DNA of 64,000 nucleotides from Solitalea longa. GTDB taxonomy: Bacteria > Bacteroidota > Bacteroidia > Sphingobacteriales > Sphingobacteriaceae. Shown one piece after another: positions 8,356 through 15,645 of the stretch. The translations under genes were made by a program, and so were the position numbers. Location: positions 271 through 64,270 of the forward strand of contig NZ_PQVF01000014.1 of assembly GCF_002920915.1 (NCBI RefSeq), written 5' to 3'. The first letter of the stretch is position 1, and each line of letters starts with the position of its first letter. The notes below the pieces were generated by a model. It was not told where the DNA came from. It ran no database searches and saw only the letters and a list, made by a program, of their open reading frames with translations.

Positions 8356-9405
8356 ATGAAGAGATTTTATTTAGTCGCCTTAGCAATGCTTGTTTGCTGC
8401 TCTGTGGCTTTAGGTCAGGTAAAGAAAAAAACTACCGCTGCTAAACCTAAAGCTAAAACAACAGCAACTGCCGGCAAGAAAACTGTAGCAGCTACAAAGG
8501 GCAAAAGGAATACTGTTGCGAATGCAAAGGGTAATAAGCCAGCAACTTCTTTAGCTGCTGCTACTCCACCTGCTGCAGCTCCTAAACCGGTTGACACCAC
8601 CAAAAGGCGTCCATCAGCAACGGGGTCTCTGTTTGGCGACGTAATAGATGGTGTTTACAAGAAAGAGAATAACGTGAACGTTAAAGCAATTCCTTATCCT
8701 TATATCCGTCAGGCAGATGTAATGTTTGCAAAGCGTGTTTGGAGAGAGATTGATGTTCGCGAGAAAATGAATCGTCCGTTGAACCATCCTAATTCACGTT
8801 TAATTACTGTATTAATGAAATCAATTAATGCAGGTGAATTAACAGCTTACCGTAATCCTGATGATGGTAGTGATAGTACATTTCGTGATGTAATGTCGCT
8901 AGAACAAGTAACTACTTTGGCTGGAGGTCGTGTTGATACTATTCTGGTACCAGACATTAATGATCCTAACATTATGAATCCTGTTTATGTAAAGGAAAAT
9001 TTTAATCCGGATCAGATTGTGAAGTACCGTGTTAAAGAGGACTGGGTTTTCGATAAACAACGTTCAATTTTCGAACCTCGTATTATAGCAATTGCTCCTT
9101 GTAAACTGAACATCAGTAAAACTTCAGGTGATACCATTGGTGTTACGCCAATTTTCTGGGTTTACTATCCTGAAGCACGCCCTGTTTTGGCAAATTCTGA
9201 ATTGTTCAACCGCTTTAACGATGCTTCTAATTTAAGCTTTGATGATTTCTTCATTAAACGCTTATTTACAAGCTATATCATTAAAGAATCTAACTCTGAT
9301 GATTTACGTATCGCAGATTATGCCAGCGGTGTTGACCGTTTGTATGAATCTGATCGTATCAAGAAAAAACTCATGGATTACGAACAGGATCTGTGGGAAT
9401 ATTAA
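8356..9405 (+). CDS. gldN: Type IX secretion ring protein GldN/PorN
   Basis: A 349-residue protein with a signal peptide ending VALGQ. About 75 residues of Lys/Ala/Thr/Pro-rich low-complexity sequence follow, and then the conserved GldN domain from about residue 95 (SLFGDVIDGVYKKENN) through FAKRVWREIDVREKMN to RIKKKLMDYEQDLWEY. GldN associates with the lipoprotein GldK in the periplasmic ring of T9SS. The basic low-complexity linker is the unusual part of this copy. The gene ends the gld operon and is followed by a strong terminator. Confidence 0.92.
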   Translation: MKRFYLVALAMLVCCSVALGQVKKKTTAAKPKAKTTATAGKKTVAATKGKRNTVANAKGNKPATSLAAATPPAAAPKPVDTTKRRPSATGSLFGDVIDGVYKKENNVNVKAIPYPYIRQADVMFAKRVWREIDVREKMNRPLNHPNSRLITVLMKSINAGELTAYRNPDDGSDSTFRDVMSLEQVTTLAGGRVDTILVPDINDPNIMNPVYVKENFNPDQIVKYRVKEDWVFDKQRSIFEPRIIAIAPCKLNISKTSGDTIGVTPIFWVYYPEARPVLANSELFNRFNDASNLSFDDFFIKRLFTSYIIKESNSDDLRIADYASGVDRLYESDRIKKKLMDYEQDLWEY

Positions 9406-9415
9406 AAATCTTAAC

Positions 9416-9447
9416 AAAAAAGGGTGCTGAATAAGCACCCTTTTTTT
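9416..9447. terminator. Bidirectional terminator between gldN and uvrC
   Basis: AGGGTGCT (9421-9428) pairs perfectly with AGCACCCT (9434-9441) around a GAATA loop, with A5 before and T7 after. The symmetry allows it to stop both gldN (plus) and uvrC (minus), whose stops are close on either side. Confidence 0.85.
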
Positions 9448-9461
9448 ATGAGGTATAAATT

Positions 9462-11279
9462 TTATTGGATAGTTGTCTCTGCACCAAAGTAATTGAGTAA
9501 GGCTAGTGCTTGCTTCAGATTCAGCACCTCCAATAACTCTTCTTTACTTGCAGCTTTTATTTTTTTAACCGATCTAAAGTGTTTTAAAAGGTTTTCGGCT
9601 GTTTTCTCACCAATGCCTTCTATTAGTTCCAGTTCAGTATTCAGCGTGCCTTTATCTCTACGTTTTCGATGATGTGTAATACCAAATCTGTGCGCTTCGT
9701 CGCGTAGGTGTTGTATGATTTTTAAACTTTCCGATTTTTTATCGATATATAGAGGAACAGGGTCATTCGGATAATAAATCTCTTCCAATCGCTTGGCAAT
9801 ACCGATAATCGGTACTTTGTTGTATATGTTAAGTTCTTTAAGTACTTCAACCGCCGACGATAGTTGACCTTTTCCGCCATCCACAATAATTAAATCAGGC
9901 AGTGGTTGCTCTTCACTAATTACCCTGCTGTACCTCCGACCTATAACTTCTTTCATAGTGGCAAAATCGTTAGGGCCTTCAACTGTTCGAACATTAAAGT
10001 GGCGATAATCTTTTTTTGACGGTTTACCATCTTTAAACACCACCATTGCCGACACTGGATATTTTCCCTGAAAGTTAGAGTTATCAAAACACTCGATATG
10101 GCGCGGTAAATCCGATAGGTGAAGATCACTCTTCATCTGTGTCAGAACCCTTTCTGTTCTCAATTCAGGGTTTAATTTTTCGTATTGCTCAAGTTTTGAT
10201 TTTTTAAAGAAGAGAACATTCTTCTCAGAAAGCTCCAATAGTTTCTTTTTGTCGCCTGCTTTAGGAACTGTGAATTTTATAGTCGAATCTGCGATATTTA
10301 AATTAAAAGGAACAACGATTTCTTTTGAGGTACTTTCAAATCGATTTCTGAATTCAGCAATAGCCAGTTCCAGCAGTTCCTCTTCTGTCTCATCGAGTTT
10401 CTTTTTTAATTCGATGGTTTGTGTTTGTACGATGCTTCCATTTGATATTTTCAGATAATTTACAAAGGCATATTTATTATCCGAGGCAATGGAAACTACA
10501 TCAATGTCGTGCAGCATAGTACTTACGACAGTTGATTTGCTTTGGTAGTTCTCTAGCGTTTCAAGTTTATCCTTTAAAAGCTGTGCTAGTTCAAAATTTA
10601 AGTTTGCTGCTGCATCAGCAATTTTTTCATTCAAATGCTTTACAACCGAAGAAGTATTTCCTTTTAAAATATCCTTTATTTCGTCAATGTTCGAGCTATA
10701 ATCATTTAAGCTTTGTAAGCCCTCACATGGGCCCTTGCAATTTCCAATTTGATATTCGAGGCAGACCCTGAATTTACCCGCCTTAATATTAGAATCCGTT
10801 AGGGCTAAATTACAATTACGAAGCGGGTACAAGCTTTTGATCATTTCGAGCATTGTACGCATCATTCCAACTGAACCGTAAGGCCCATAATATTTAGAAC
10901 CATCCCTAATGATTTGACGTGTACCGTATACACGGGGAAAAGGTTCATTTTTTATTACGATAGAAGGATAGGTTTTGTCGTCTTTCAACAAAACGTTGTA
11001 GCGAGGTTTATGCTCTTTGATCAGGTTGTTTTCGAGCAGTAAGGCTTCAATCTCCGTGTCAACGATGGTGAATTTGATGTCACGGATCTTCCCAACTAAA
11101 ACCCTTGTTTTAGCATTCACCATTCTATCGTTCACGAAATACGAAGAAACCCGGTTACGCAGATCTTTGGCTTTTCCTACATAGATAAGCTTTTCTTCAC
11201 TGTCGAAATACTGATAAACGCCAGGTTTGTGAGGTATTTTTGCAAGGTGCTTTTTATAGTCAAACTCATCCCGAATCAT
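9462..11279 (-). CDS. uvrC: Excinuclease ABC subunit C
   Basis: A 605-residue UvrC. A GIY-YIG nuclease domain is at the N-terminus (KPGVYQYF...LIYVGKAKDLRNRV, about residues 17-45), a UVR motif around residues 205-240, the RNase H-like nuclease domain (HIECFDNSNFQG and PDLIIVDGGKGQL, about 395-490), and a C-terminal helix-hairpin-helix pair (LELIEGIGEKTAENLLKHF). It incises both sides of bulky DNA lesions with UvrA and UvrB. It starts 9 bases after the stop of the upstream kinase-like gene, so the two are probably cotranscribed. Confidence 0.96.
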   Translation of the reverse strand: MIRDEFDYKKHLAKIPHKPGVYQYFDSEEKLIYVGKAKDLRNRVSSYFVNDRMVNAKTRVLVGKIRDIKFTIVDTEIEALLLENNLIKEHKPRYNVLLKDDKTYPSIVIKNEPFPRVYGTRQIIRDGSKYYGPYGSVGMMRTMLEMIKSLYPLRNCNLALTDSNIKAGKFRVCLEYQIGNCKGPCEGLQSLNDYSSNIDEIKDILKGNTSSVVKHLNEKIADAAANLNFELAQLLKDKLETLENYQSKSTVVSTMLHDIDVVSIASDNKYAFVNYLKISNGSIVQTQTIELKKKLDETEEELLELAIAEFRNRFESTSKEIVVPFNLNIADSTIKFTVPKAGDKKKLLELSEKNVLFFKKSKLEQYEKLNPELRTERVLTQMKSDLHLSDLPRHIECFDNSNFQGKYPVSAMVVFKDGKPSKKDYRHFNVRTVEGPNDFATMKEVIGRRYSRVISEEQPLPDLIIVDGGKGQLSSAVEVLKELNIYNKVPIIGIAKRLEEIYYPNDPVPLYIDKKSESLKIIQHLRDEAHRFGITHHRKRRDKGTLNTELELIEGIGEKTAENLLKHFRSVKKIKAASKEELLEVLNLKQALALLNYFGAETTIQ

Positions 11280-11288
11280 AAAGCGAAA

Positions 11289-12341
11289 TTAAAGCTTTTT
11301 GGCCAGACAATGGGTAATGTGTTCGATAACCACTTGCCCCATGGTATTACAATGCAGGAAAATATCATTGTTATGATGTGCTGCCAATTCTTTCCCAAGC
11401 ATTTTCGTCTTAGCCTTAGTGGATATTTCATCGGTTTCCAATACAGAAAACAATTCATTGACCCTCCGGGGTGAAGATTTAATACGGTTTGACATTAATG
11501 TACGTTCTTCCTCCTGGTATTGAGACATGGTTTTATGGTTCATATGTTTCATACCCATGAATACCAGTTTATTATTCTCTTTAAAATAATGTGGCAAATA
11601 GAAACTCTTACGTCCTTCGTAGGATTGCTGATCGAAGTCAATAGCGCGTATACGATACTGTAATCCTTCTATGTCGGGGGATATGTCCATTACAAAATTA
11701 TAGGAGCGCATATCGCCTAAAAGACGCACAAAACATCGTTCATTAAACTTTACAAATTCCTTACATATACGTATTTGATTAAATGGTACATCATCGAGGT
11801 GATGATCAATGAATACGTCTCCTGGAAGACCAATAATATGCTCCTCAATTAAGGTATCCTTGTCTGTTACATAAGTAATCCGATTTGGCGAAAGAATATG
11901 TTCCAGCTCCAGTCCATAAACACGCGAGGCATCGGCTTTTTTTACATAAAAGTGATCGTAGTTGTCGTTTAGACGGTTAATGATTCTCACCCTGAATGGT
12001 TGTGAATTTCCAAAGGCACAAAAATCAATACGGGCAACCGAAAGATTATTCATTAAGGCCTTGTCGCCATCGGTAGTTAGCAATGCATAAATATAAGTTA
12101 AGGCCGGAAAAAGTTCCCGCATATTGCTTTCATCATAATAAACGGTTTTCCAAAGTGTATCCTTTCCGCTTTTATCAATAAGCGGAACATCCAGGTTAAA
12201 CCGAAGCATATCTGAGTAATGAATAGGCAGTTTTATCTCACGGCCATGCTTTATCAGATATTCACGCAATCCGGTTTGGATAGGGTAGAATAGCTTCTTT
12301 TTAGAAGGTACATTATGCCTGGGCTCATTATTTAAACTCAT
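11289..12341 (-). CDS. Uncharacterised protein with kinase-like spaced residues, upstream of uvrC
   Basis: A 350-residue soluble protein; I do not recognise a named family. Several segments read like a degenerate kinase or aminoglycoside-phosphotransferase-like fold: YVKKA (Lys near 134) followed by an acidic helix ELEHIL, a hinge-like TLIEEHIIGLPGD near 163-175, then LLGDMRSYNF near 207-216 (GD....N, like a catalytic loop) and AIDFDQ near 233-238 (like the metal-binding DFG/DFD). There is no signal peptide or membrane segment. The gene is alone upstream of uvrC with a 9-base gap. The kinase reading is inference; it could equally be an inactive or unrelated fold. Confidence 0.7.
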   Translation of the reverse strand: MSLNNEPRHNVPSKKKLFYPIQTGLREYLIKHGREIKLPIHYSDMLRFNLDVPLIDKSGKDTLWKTVYYDESNMRELFPALTYIYALLTTDGDKALMNNLSVARIDFCAFGNSQPFRVRIINRLNDNYDHFYVKKADASRVYGLELEHILSPNRITYVTDKDTLIEEHIIGLPGDVFIDHHLDDVPFNQIRICKEFVKFNERCFVRLLGDMRSYNFVMDISPDIEGLQYRIRAIDFDQQSYEGRKSFYLPHYFKENNKLVFMGMKHMNHKTMSQYQEEERTLMSNRIKSSPRRVNELFSVLETDEISTKAKTKMLGKELAAHHNNDIFLHCNTMGQVVIEHITHCLAKKL

Positions 12342-12390
12342 AGCACTAATTTAGCTTTTTAGTATACTTTAATCGAGTTTTTATAAACAG

Positions 12391-12435
12391 AAAAAAGGAC
12401 TTAAGTTGAGATTAAATCTACAACTTAAGTCCTTT
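12391..12435 (-). terminator. Terminator after the SIMPL gene
   Basis: AAAGGACTTAAGTTG (12394-12408) pairs perfectly with CAACTTAAGTCCTTT (12421-12435). Read on the minus strand, the stem is followed by six T residues. It lies just after the stop of the minus-strand SIMPL gene (12454) and insulates it from the uvrC transcription unit. Confidence 0.8.
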
Positions 12436-12453
12436 CAAATGGCAAAGTTAAAA

Positions 12454-13170
12454 TTATTTGATAGAGAAGATCAGTCTGACATCGGATTTCAATTTAATCG
12501 ATTTAAAATCAATCTCAGGCATTGCTTCTGCGGCTCCCATTGCGTCTGCCGATTTGTACATAGCCATCATCGGACGCGGGTAATATACAGGTTGTGATTC
12601 GTTATCATAGATCTCCAAAACACCACCCAATTGTTCGCCAATGGCTGTTACCAGGTAAGCAGCCTTTTCTTTAGCGTCTTTCATAGCCTTAATTTTTAAC
12701 TCTTTTTTAAAGTCGTCAATTTTACTATGCGTGTATTCAGCCACGTTAACGCTTTCAATTCCTTTGGGGTCAACTGCCGAGAGGATGTCATTCACCTTAT
12801 CCAATTTGGTAAGTTTCAGACGATATTGTTTACGAGCCAAAAAGTTAGGATCGCGTTTTTTATCGCGTATGTTCCAATCGTAATTGTAGCCATAAACATT
12901 ATCCAGCATAAAGTTTTCTTTCGGAACGCCGGCATCAATTACGGCTTGCTGTAATTGTTTTTCTACAGCTTCAATAGCAACTTTATTCTTATTGTTGTTG
13001 TCCTTGTAATATTCTTTTAAAGCTATATTTAAATAGATTATATCAGGCACTATTTCCATTTCAGCAGTACCTGTAACTTCAATTTTTTTAACTGGATTTA
13101 CAACGGCAGTTTGAGCCATGGTACTAAAACCGGCTGCAATGAGGGCGATACTTGCAATTAATCTCTTCAT
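12454..13170 (-). CDS. SIMPL (DUF541) domain periplasmic protein
   Basis: A 238-residue protein with signal peptide MKRLIASIALIAAGFSTMAQ. The SIMPL/BP26 pattern follows: KKIEVTGTAEMEIVPDIIYLNIAL at the start of the mature protein, VNDILSAVDPKGIESVNVAEYTHS in the middle, and AMKDAKEKAAYLVTAIGEQLGGV, the conserved helix of the family. Members are periplasmic or outer-membrane-associated oligomers of uncertain role, sometimes linked to oxidative stress. I chose the ATG at 13170; an ATG three codons earlier (13179) is possible. It is 60 bases downstream of the serine protease gene on the same strand. Confidence 0.82.
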   Translation of the reverse strand: MKRLIASIALIAAGFSTMAQTAVVNPVKKIEVTGTAEMEIVPDIIYLNIALKEYYKDNNNKNKVAIEAVEKQLQQAVIDAGVPKENFMLDNVYGYNYDWNIRDKKRDPNFLARKQYRLKLTKLDKVNDILSAVDPKGIESVNVAEYTHSKIDDFKKELKIKAMKDAKEKAAYLVTAIGEQLGGVLEIYDNESQPVYYPRPMMAMYKSADAMGAAEAMPEIDFKSIKLKSDVRLIFSIK

Positions 13171-13230
13171 AATTATCATTTTTAATTTAGATGCTACTGG
13201 ATCGTTAAATCCATAAATGAATTTAAAAAA

Positions 13231-14406
13231 TTATTCACTCTCGTAAAGGGCCAAAGCATGTTTAGCCACTACACCAAAGTTAAAGCCCTGCGCCTGATCA
13301 TATCCGGCAAAGTTCACTGCAATTAGCCTTCCGCAATCATCAAACACCGGGGAGCCGCTGGCGCCATGTGTTGAAGTGATGTTATATTGAATAGCCAATC
13401 CGTCCGACTCCTTATTGATCTCTCCCTGGTACACCTGTACTTTAATACCTTTAACTGTTCCGGCAAGTTGGAGCCCCATCGGGTAACCGATCATTACGGC
13501 TTTGGTTCCAGGCTTAATTTCCGAATCATCGTTTACGGCAGAGGATAAATCAATAATGTGTTTCACTTTTGATGGCAGGTTATGGCTAATGGTTTGTAAA
13601 ATAGCCACATCAACATCAGGATCATCAGATTGGGTGATGAACTCACAAGGAATAAAATCTTCAATTTTTTTAACCTTGTTGTTATGCATAGCAATTCCCA
13701 GTCGAACAATTTTGCCCTTTATGCTTATCTGATTAGTGTCGAGAGGGTTATGGTTTTTTTGTTCAGGAATATTTATGGTTAAATCAGAAGCCGTTGAATC
13801 TGCTTTGGCAACTGATGAATCAGCACTGCTCTCAACGACTTCCCAATCATCCTCATTTCCTTCGCCTATAGCATCTCCCCAATGAGTTTTTATATATCCG
13901 GCTATTTTAGCGGGCTCAATATCGTCAGATAACATATAGCTGATTGTTGATTTGATAGCTGTATAGTCGTTGGCTGCGTTAACGGTCCAGGGGGAAGCAA
14001 CGTGCCTGTTGGTAATAAGCCGGCCGTCTTTGCTTACAAAAAATCCGGTTCCTGTAATGGTAATTGGGGAATTAGTGTATTCGTCATACGGCTCTAAACC
14101 TCCATCGCTATTTACCGTAAATAAAATAGGTTCAGCACCTTTAATGCTTACTTCATAAACATAACTGTTGGCTACTAAAACAACGCTGTTTTTGTATTTC
14201 TCATAAATTGTGGTTTGGCTTAAACCGCATTTAAGGCTATCGGTTGTTGGTCTGGCCCAGAATCTTTTTAAATCACCTGCTTTAAAGAATAAAAGGATTA
14301 AAATAAGTCCGGCAATGCCTATTACAGGCAATAGCCATTTCTTTTTAGAAGTTTCATTTGGTGCCGAATTGCTAAACTGTTCATTGTTCAAAGGCTCGTT
14401 ATTCAT
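13231..14406 (-). CDS. Membrane-anchored trypsin-like serine protease
   Basis: A 391-residue protein with one transmembrane anchor (about residues 24-43, LLPVIGIAGLILILLFF) and a periplasmic S1C-type protease domain. The triad is visible as His135 (LITNRHVASPW), Asp266 (DDPDVDVAIL) and Ser352 (HGASGSPVFDD). It resembles HtrA/DegS proteases but has no C-terminal PDZ domain, and an acidic Ser/Asp-rich insert of about 40 residues lies between His and Asp. The likely role is envelope quality control or regulated proteolysis; the substrate is unknown. Its spacing to the SIMPL gene allows co-transcription. Confidence 0.82.
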   Translation of the reverse strand: MNNEPLNNEQFSNSAPNETSKKKWLLPVIGIAGLILILLFFKAGDLKRFWARPTTDSLKCGLSQTTIYEKYKNSVVLVANSYVYEVSIKGAEPILFTVNSDGGLEPYDEYTNSPITITGTGFFVSKDGRLITNRHVASPWTVNAANDYTAIKSTISYMLSDDIEPAKIAGYIKTHWGDAIGEGNEDDWEVVESSADSSVAKADSTASDLTINIPEQKNHNPLDTNQISIKGKIVRLGIAMHNNKVKKIEDFIPCEFITQSDDPDVDVAILQTISHNLPSKVKHIIDLSSAVNDDSEIKPGTKAVMIGYPMGLQLAGTVKGIKVQVYQGEINKESDGLAIQYNITSTHGASGSPVFDDCGRLIAVNFAGYDQAQGFNFGVVAKHALALYESE

Positions 14407-14525
14407 TTTAAATGGTGATTATTCGGAATAATAAATAGATATACGTATTAGTTAATGTGGTTCGAATTTGAAGAAAATAATATAAAGCAGGAAAAATGTT
14501 TTTAAAAAGGCAGAAGCATTTAATG

Positions 14526-14559
14526 AAAAAACGGGAATAAAATCAATTATTCCCGTTTT
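14526..14559 (-). terminator. Terminator after lspA
   Basis: AAAAACGGGAATAA (14526-14539) and TTATTCCCGTTTTT (14546-14559) form a perfect 14-bp stem around AATCAA. It lies 21 bases beyond the lspA stop on the minus strand and ends the ileS-dksA-like-lspA unit. Confidence 0.8.
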
Positions 14560-14579
14560 TGTATGATTGCTGTTAAAAT

Positions 14580-15191
14580 TTAAGCTTCAACTACTTCCGA
14601 TTGTGTGTCATCTTCTTCAATAGGAGGCTTTTCCATCACCCTGAAATATCTTTTCTGGAAGACAAGAATCATGGCGACACCTGTTGAAATAGCTGCATCG
14701 GCAACGTTAAATACCGGACGGAAAAACACAAATTCTTGTCCGCCCCAAATAGGAAAAGCTTCAGGTAAATGTCCCTGAAAAATTGGGAAATAGAACATAT
14801 CAACAACACGACCGTGAAATAATGGTGCGTAGCTGTAAATAACACCATAAAGTACACTGTCGATTATATTCCCCAACGCTCCGGCAAATATCAAACTAGC
14901 TGCTATCACTAAACCAATCGGATAACGTTGTTTAATAACGTAATGAATTCCGTATCCAATACCTGCCACAGCTGCTATTCTGAACAGGGTTAAAAACAGT
15001 TTACCGTACTCACCGGCAAATTCCATCCCGAAGGCCATGCCGTTATTTTCGGTAAAATGAATAATAAACCAGTTGCCGATAATATTGAACTCCTGACCAA
15101 TGTACATATTGTTCTTGATCCAGGTTTTTAATACTTGATCAGCCAATACCACCAAAACGATGATAAGGATTGCTTTAATTGATTTTTTCAA
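14580..15191 (-). CDS. lspA: Lipoprotein signal peptidase (signal peptidase II)
   Basis: A 203-residue inner-membrane aspartyl protease with four transmembrane helices. The two catalytic Asp residues are in GALGNIIDSVLYG and FNVADAAISTGV. It removes signal peptides from prolipoproteins such as the GldK, PorW and GldB precursors encoded in this window. A polar C-terminal tail (EEDDTQSEVVEA) extends past the last helix. It is the last gene of a three-gene unit after ileS and the DksA-like gene, an association of ileS with lspA seen in many bacteria. Confidence 0.95.
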   Translation of the reverse strand: MKKSIKAILIIVLVVLADQVLKTWIKNNMYIGQEFNIIGNWFIIHFTENNGMAFGMEFAGEYGKLFLTLFRIAAVAGIGYGIHYVIKQRYPIGLVIAASLIFAGALGNIIDSVLYGVIYSYAPLFHGRVVDMFYFPIFQGHLPEAFPIWGGQEFVFFRPVFNVADAAISTGVAMILVFQKRYFRVMEKPPIEEDDTQSEVVEA

Positions 15192-15225
15192 AGTATATTA
15201 TTTATTCAATAAATCACCTTAAGGG

Positions 15226-15624
15226 TTATGATTGCTTTAATTTCGCTTCCATGCTTAAAGTAGTATGCGGAACAGCGCGTAAGCGTTCTTTTGGAATAAG
15301 CTTACCCGTTTCGCGGCAAATACCATAAGTTTTGTTTTCAATGCGTACCAAGGCAGCTTCAAGATTTTCAATGAATTTTTTCTGACGAGCAGCCAGTTGA
15401 TTCACGTGTTCTTTTTCTAATGTTGCCGATCCGTCTTCTAACGCTTTGAATGTACCTGCAGTATCGTCCGTTCCATTTTCGTTAGGATTACTTAAGCTTG
15501 TAACCAAAATATGCAGTTCTGCTTTGGCTTTATTAAGTTTATCCAGAATAAGGTCTTTAAACTCCTGAAGTTCAATGTCTGAATATCTGGTTTTTTCAGT
15601 CACCTGGGTCCCGTTATTATCCAT
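15226..15624 (-). CDS. TraR/DksA-like protein with a degenerate zinc finger
   Basis: A 132-residue protein with the N-terminal helical hairpin of the DksA/TraR family (acidic residues in the central turn) and the C-terminal finger region YGICRETGKLIPKERLRAVPHT. DksA proteins bind the RNA polymerase secondary channel and modulate stringent-response promoters. Only one of the usual four zinc-binding Cys residues remains, so zinc binding is unlikely in the classical form; this appears common in Bacteroidota homologues. It lies between ileS (21-base gap) and lspA (34-base gap) and is probably cotranscribed with both. Confidence 0.85.
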   Translation of the reverse strand: MDNNGTQVTEKTRYSDIELQEFKDLILDKLNKAKAELHILVTSLSNPNENGTDDTAGTFKALEDGSATLEKEHVNQLAARQKKFIENLEAALVRIENKTYGICRETGKLIPKERLRAVPHTTLSMEAKLKQS

Positions 15625-15645
15625 GATGTTTTCGTTTCCTGTTGT

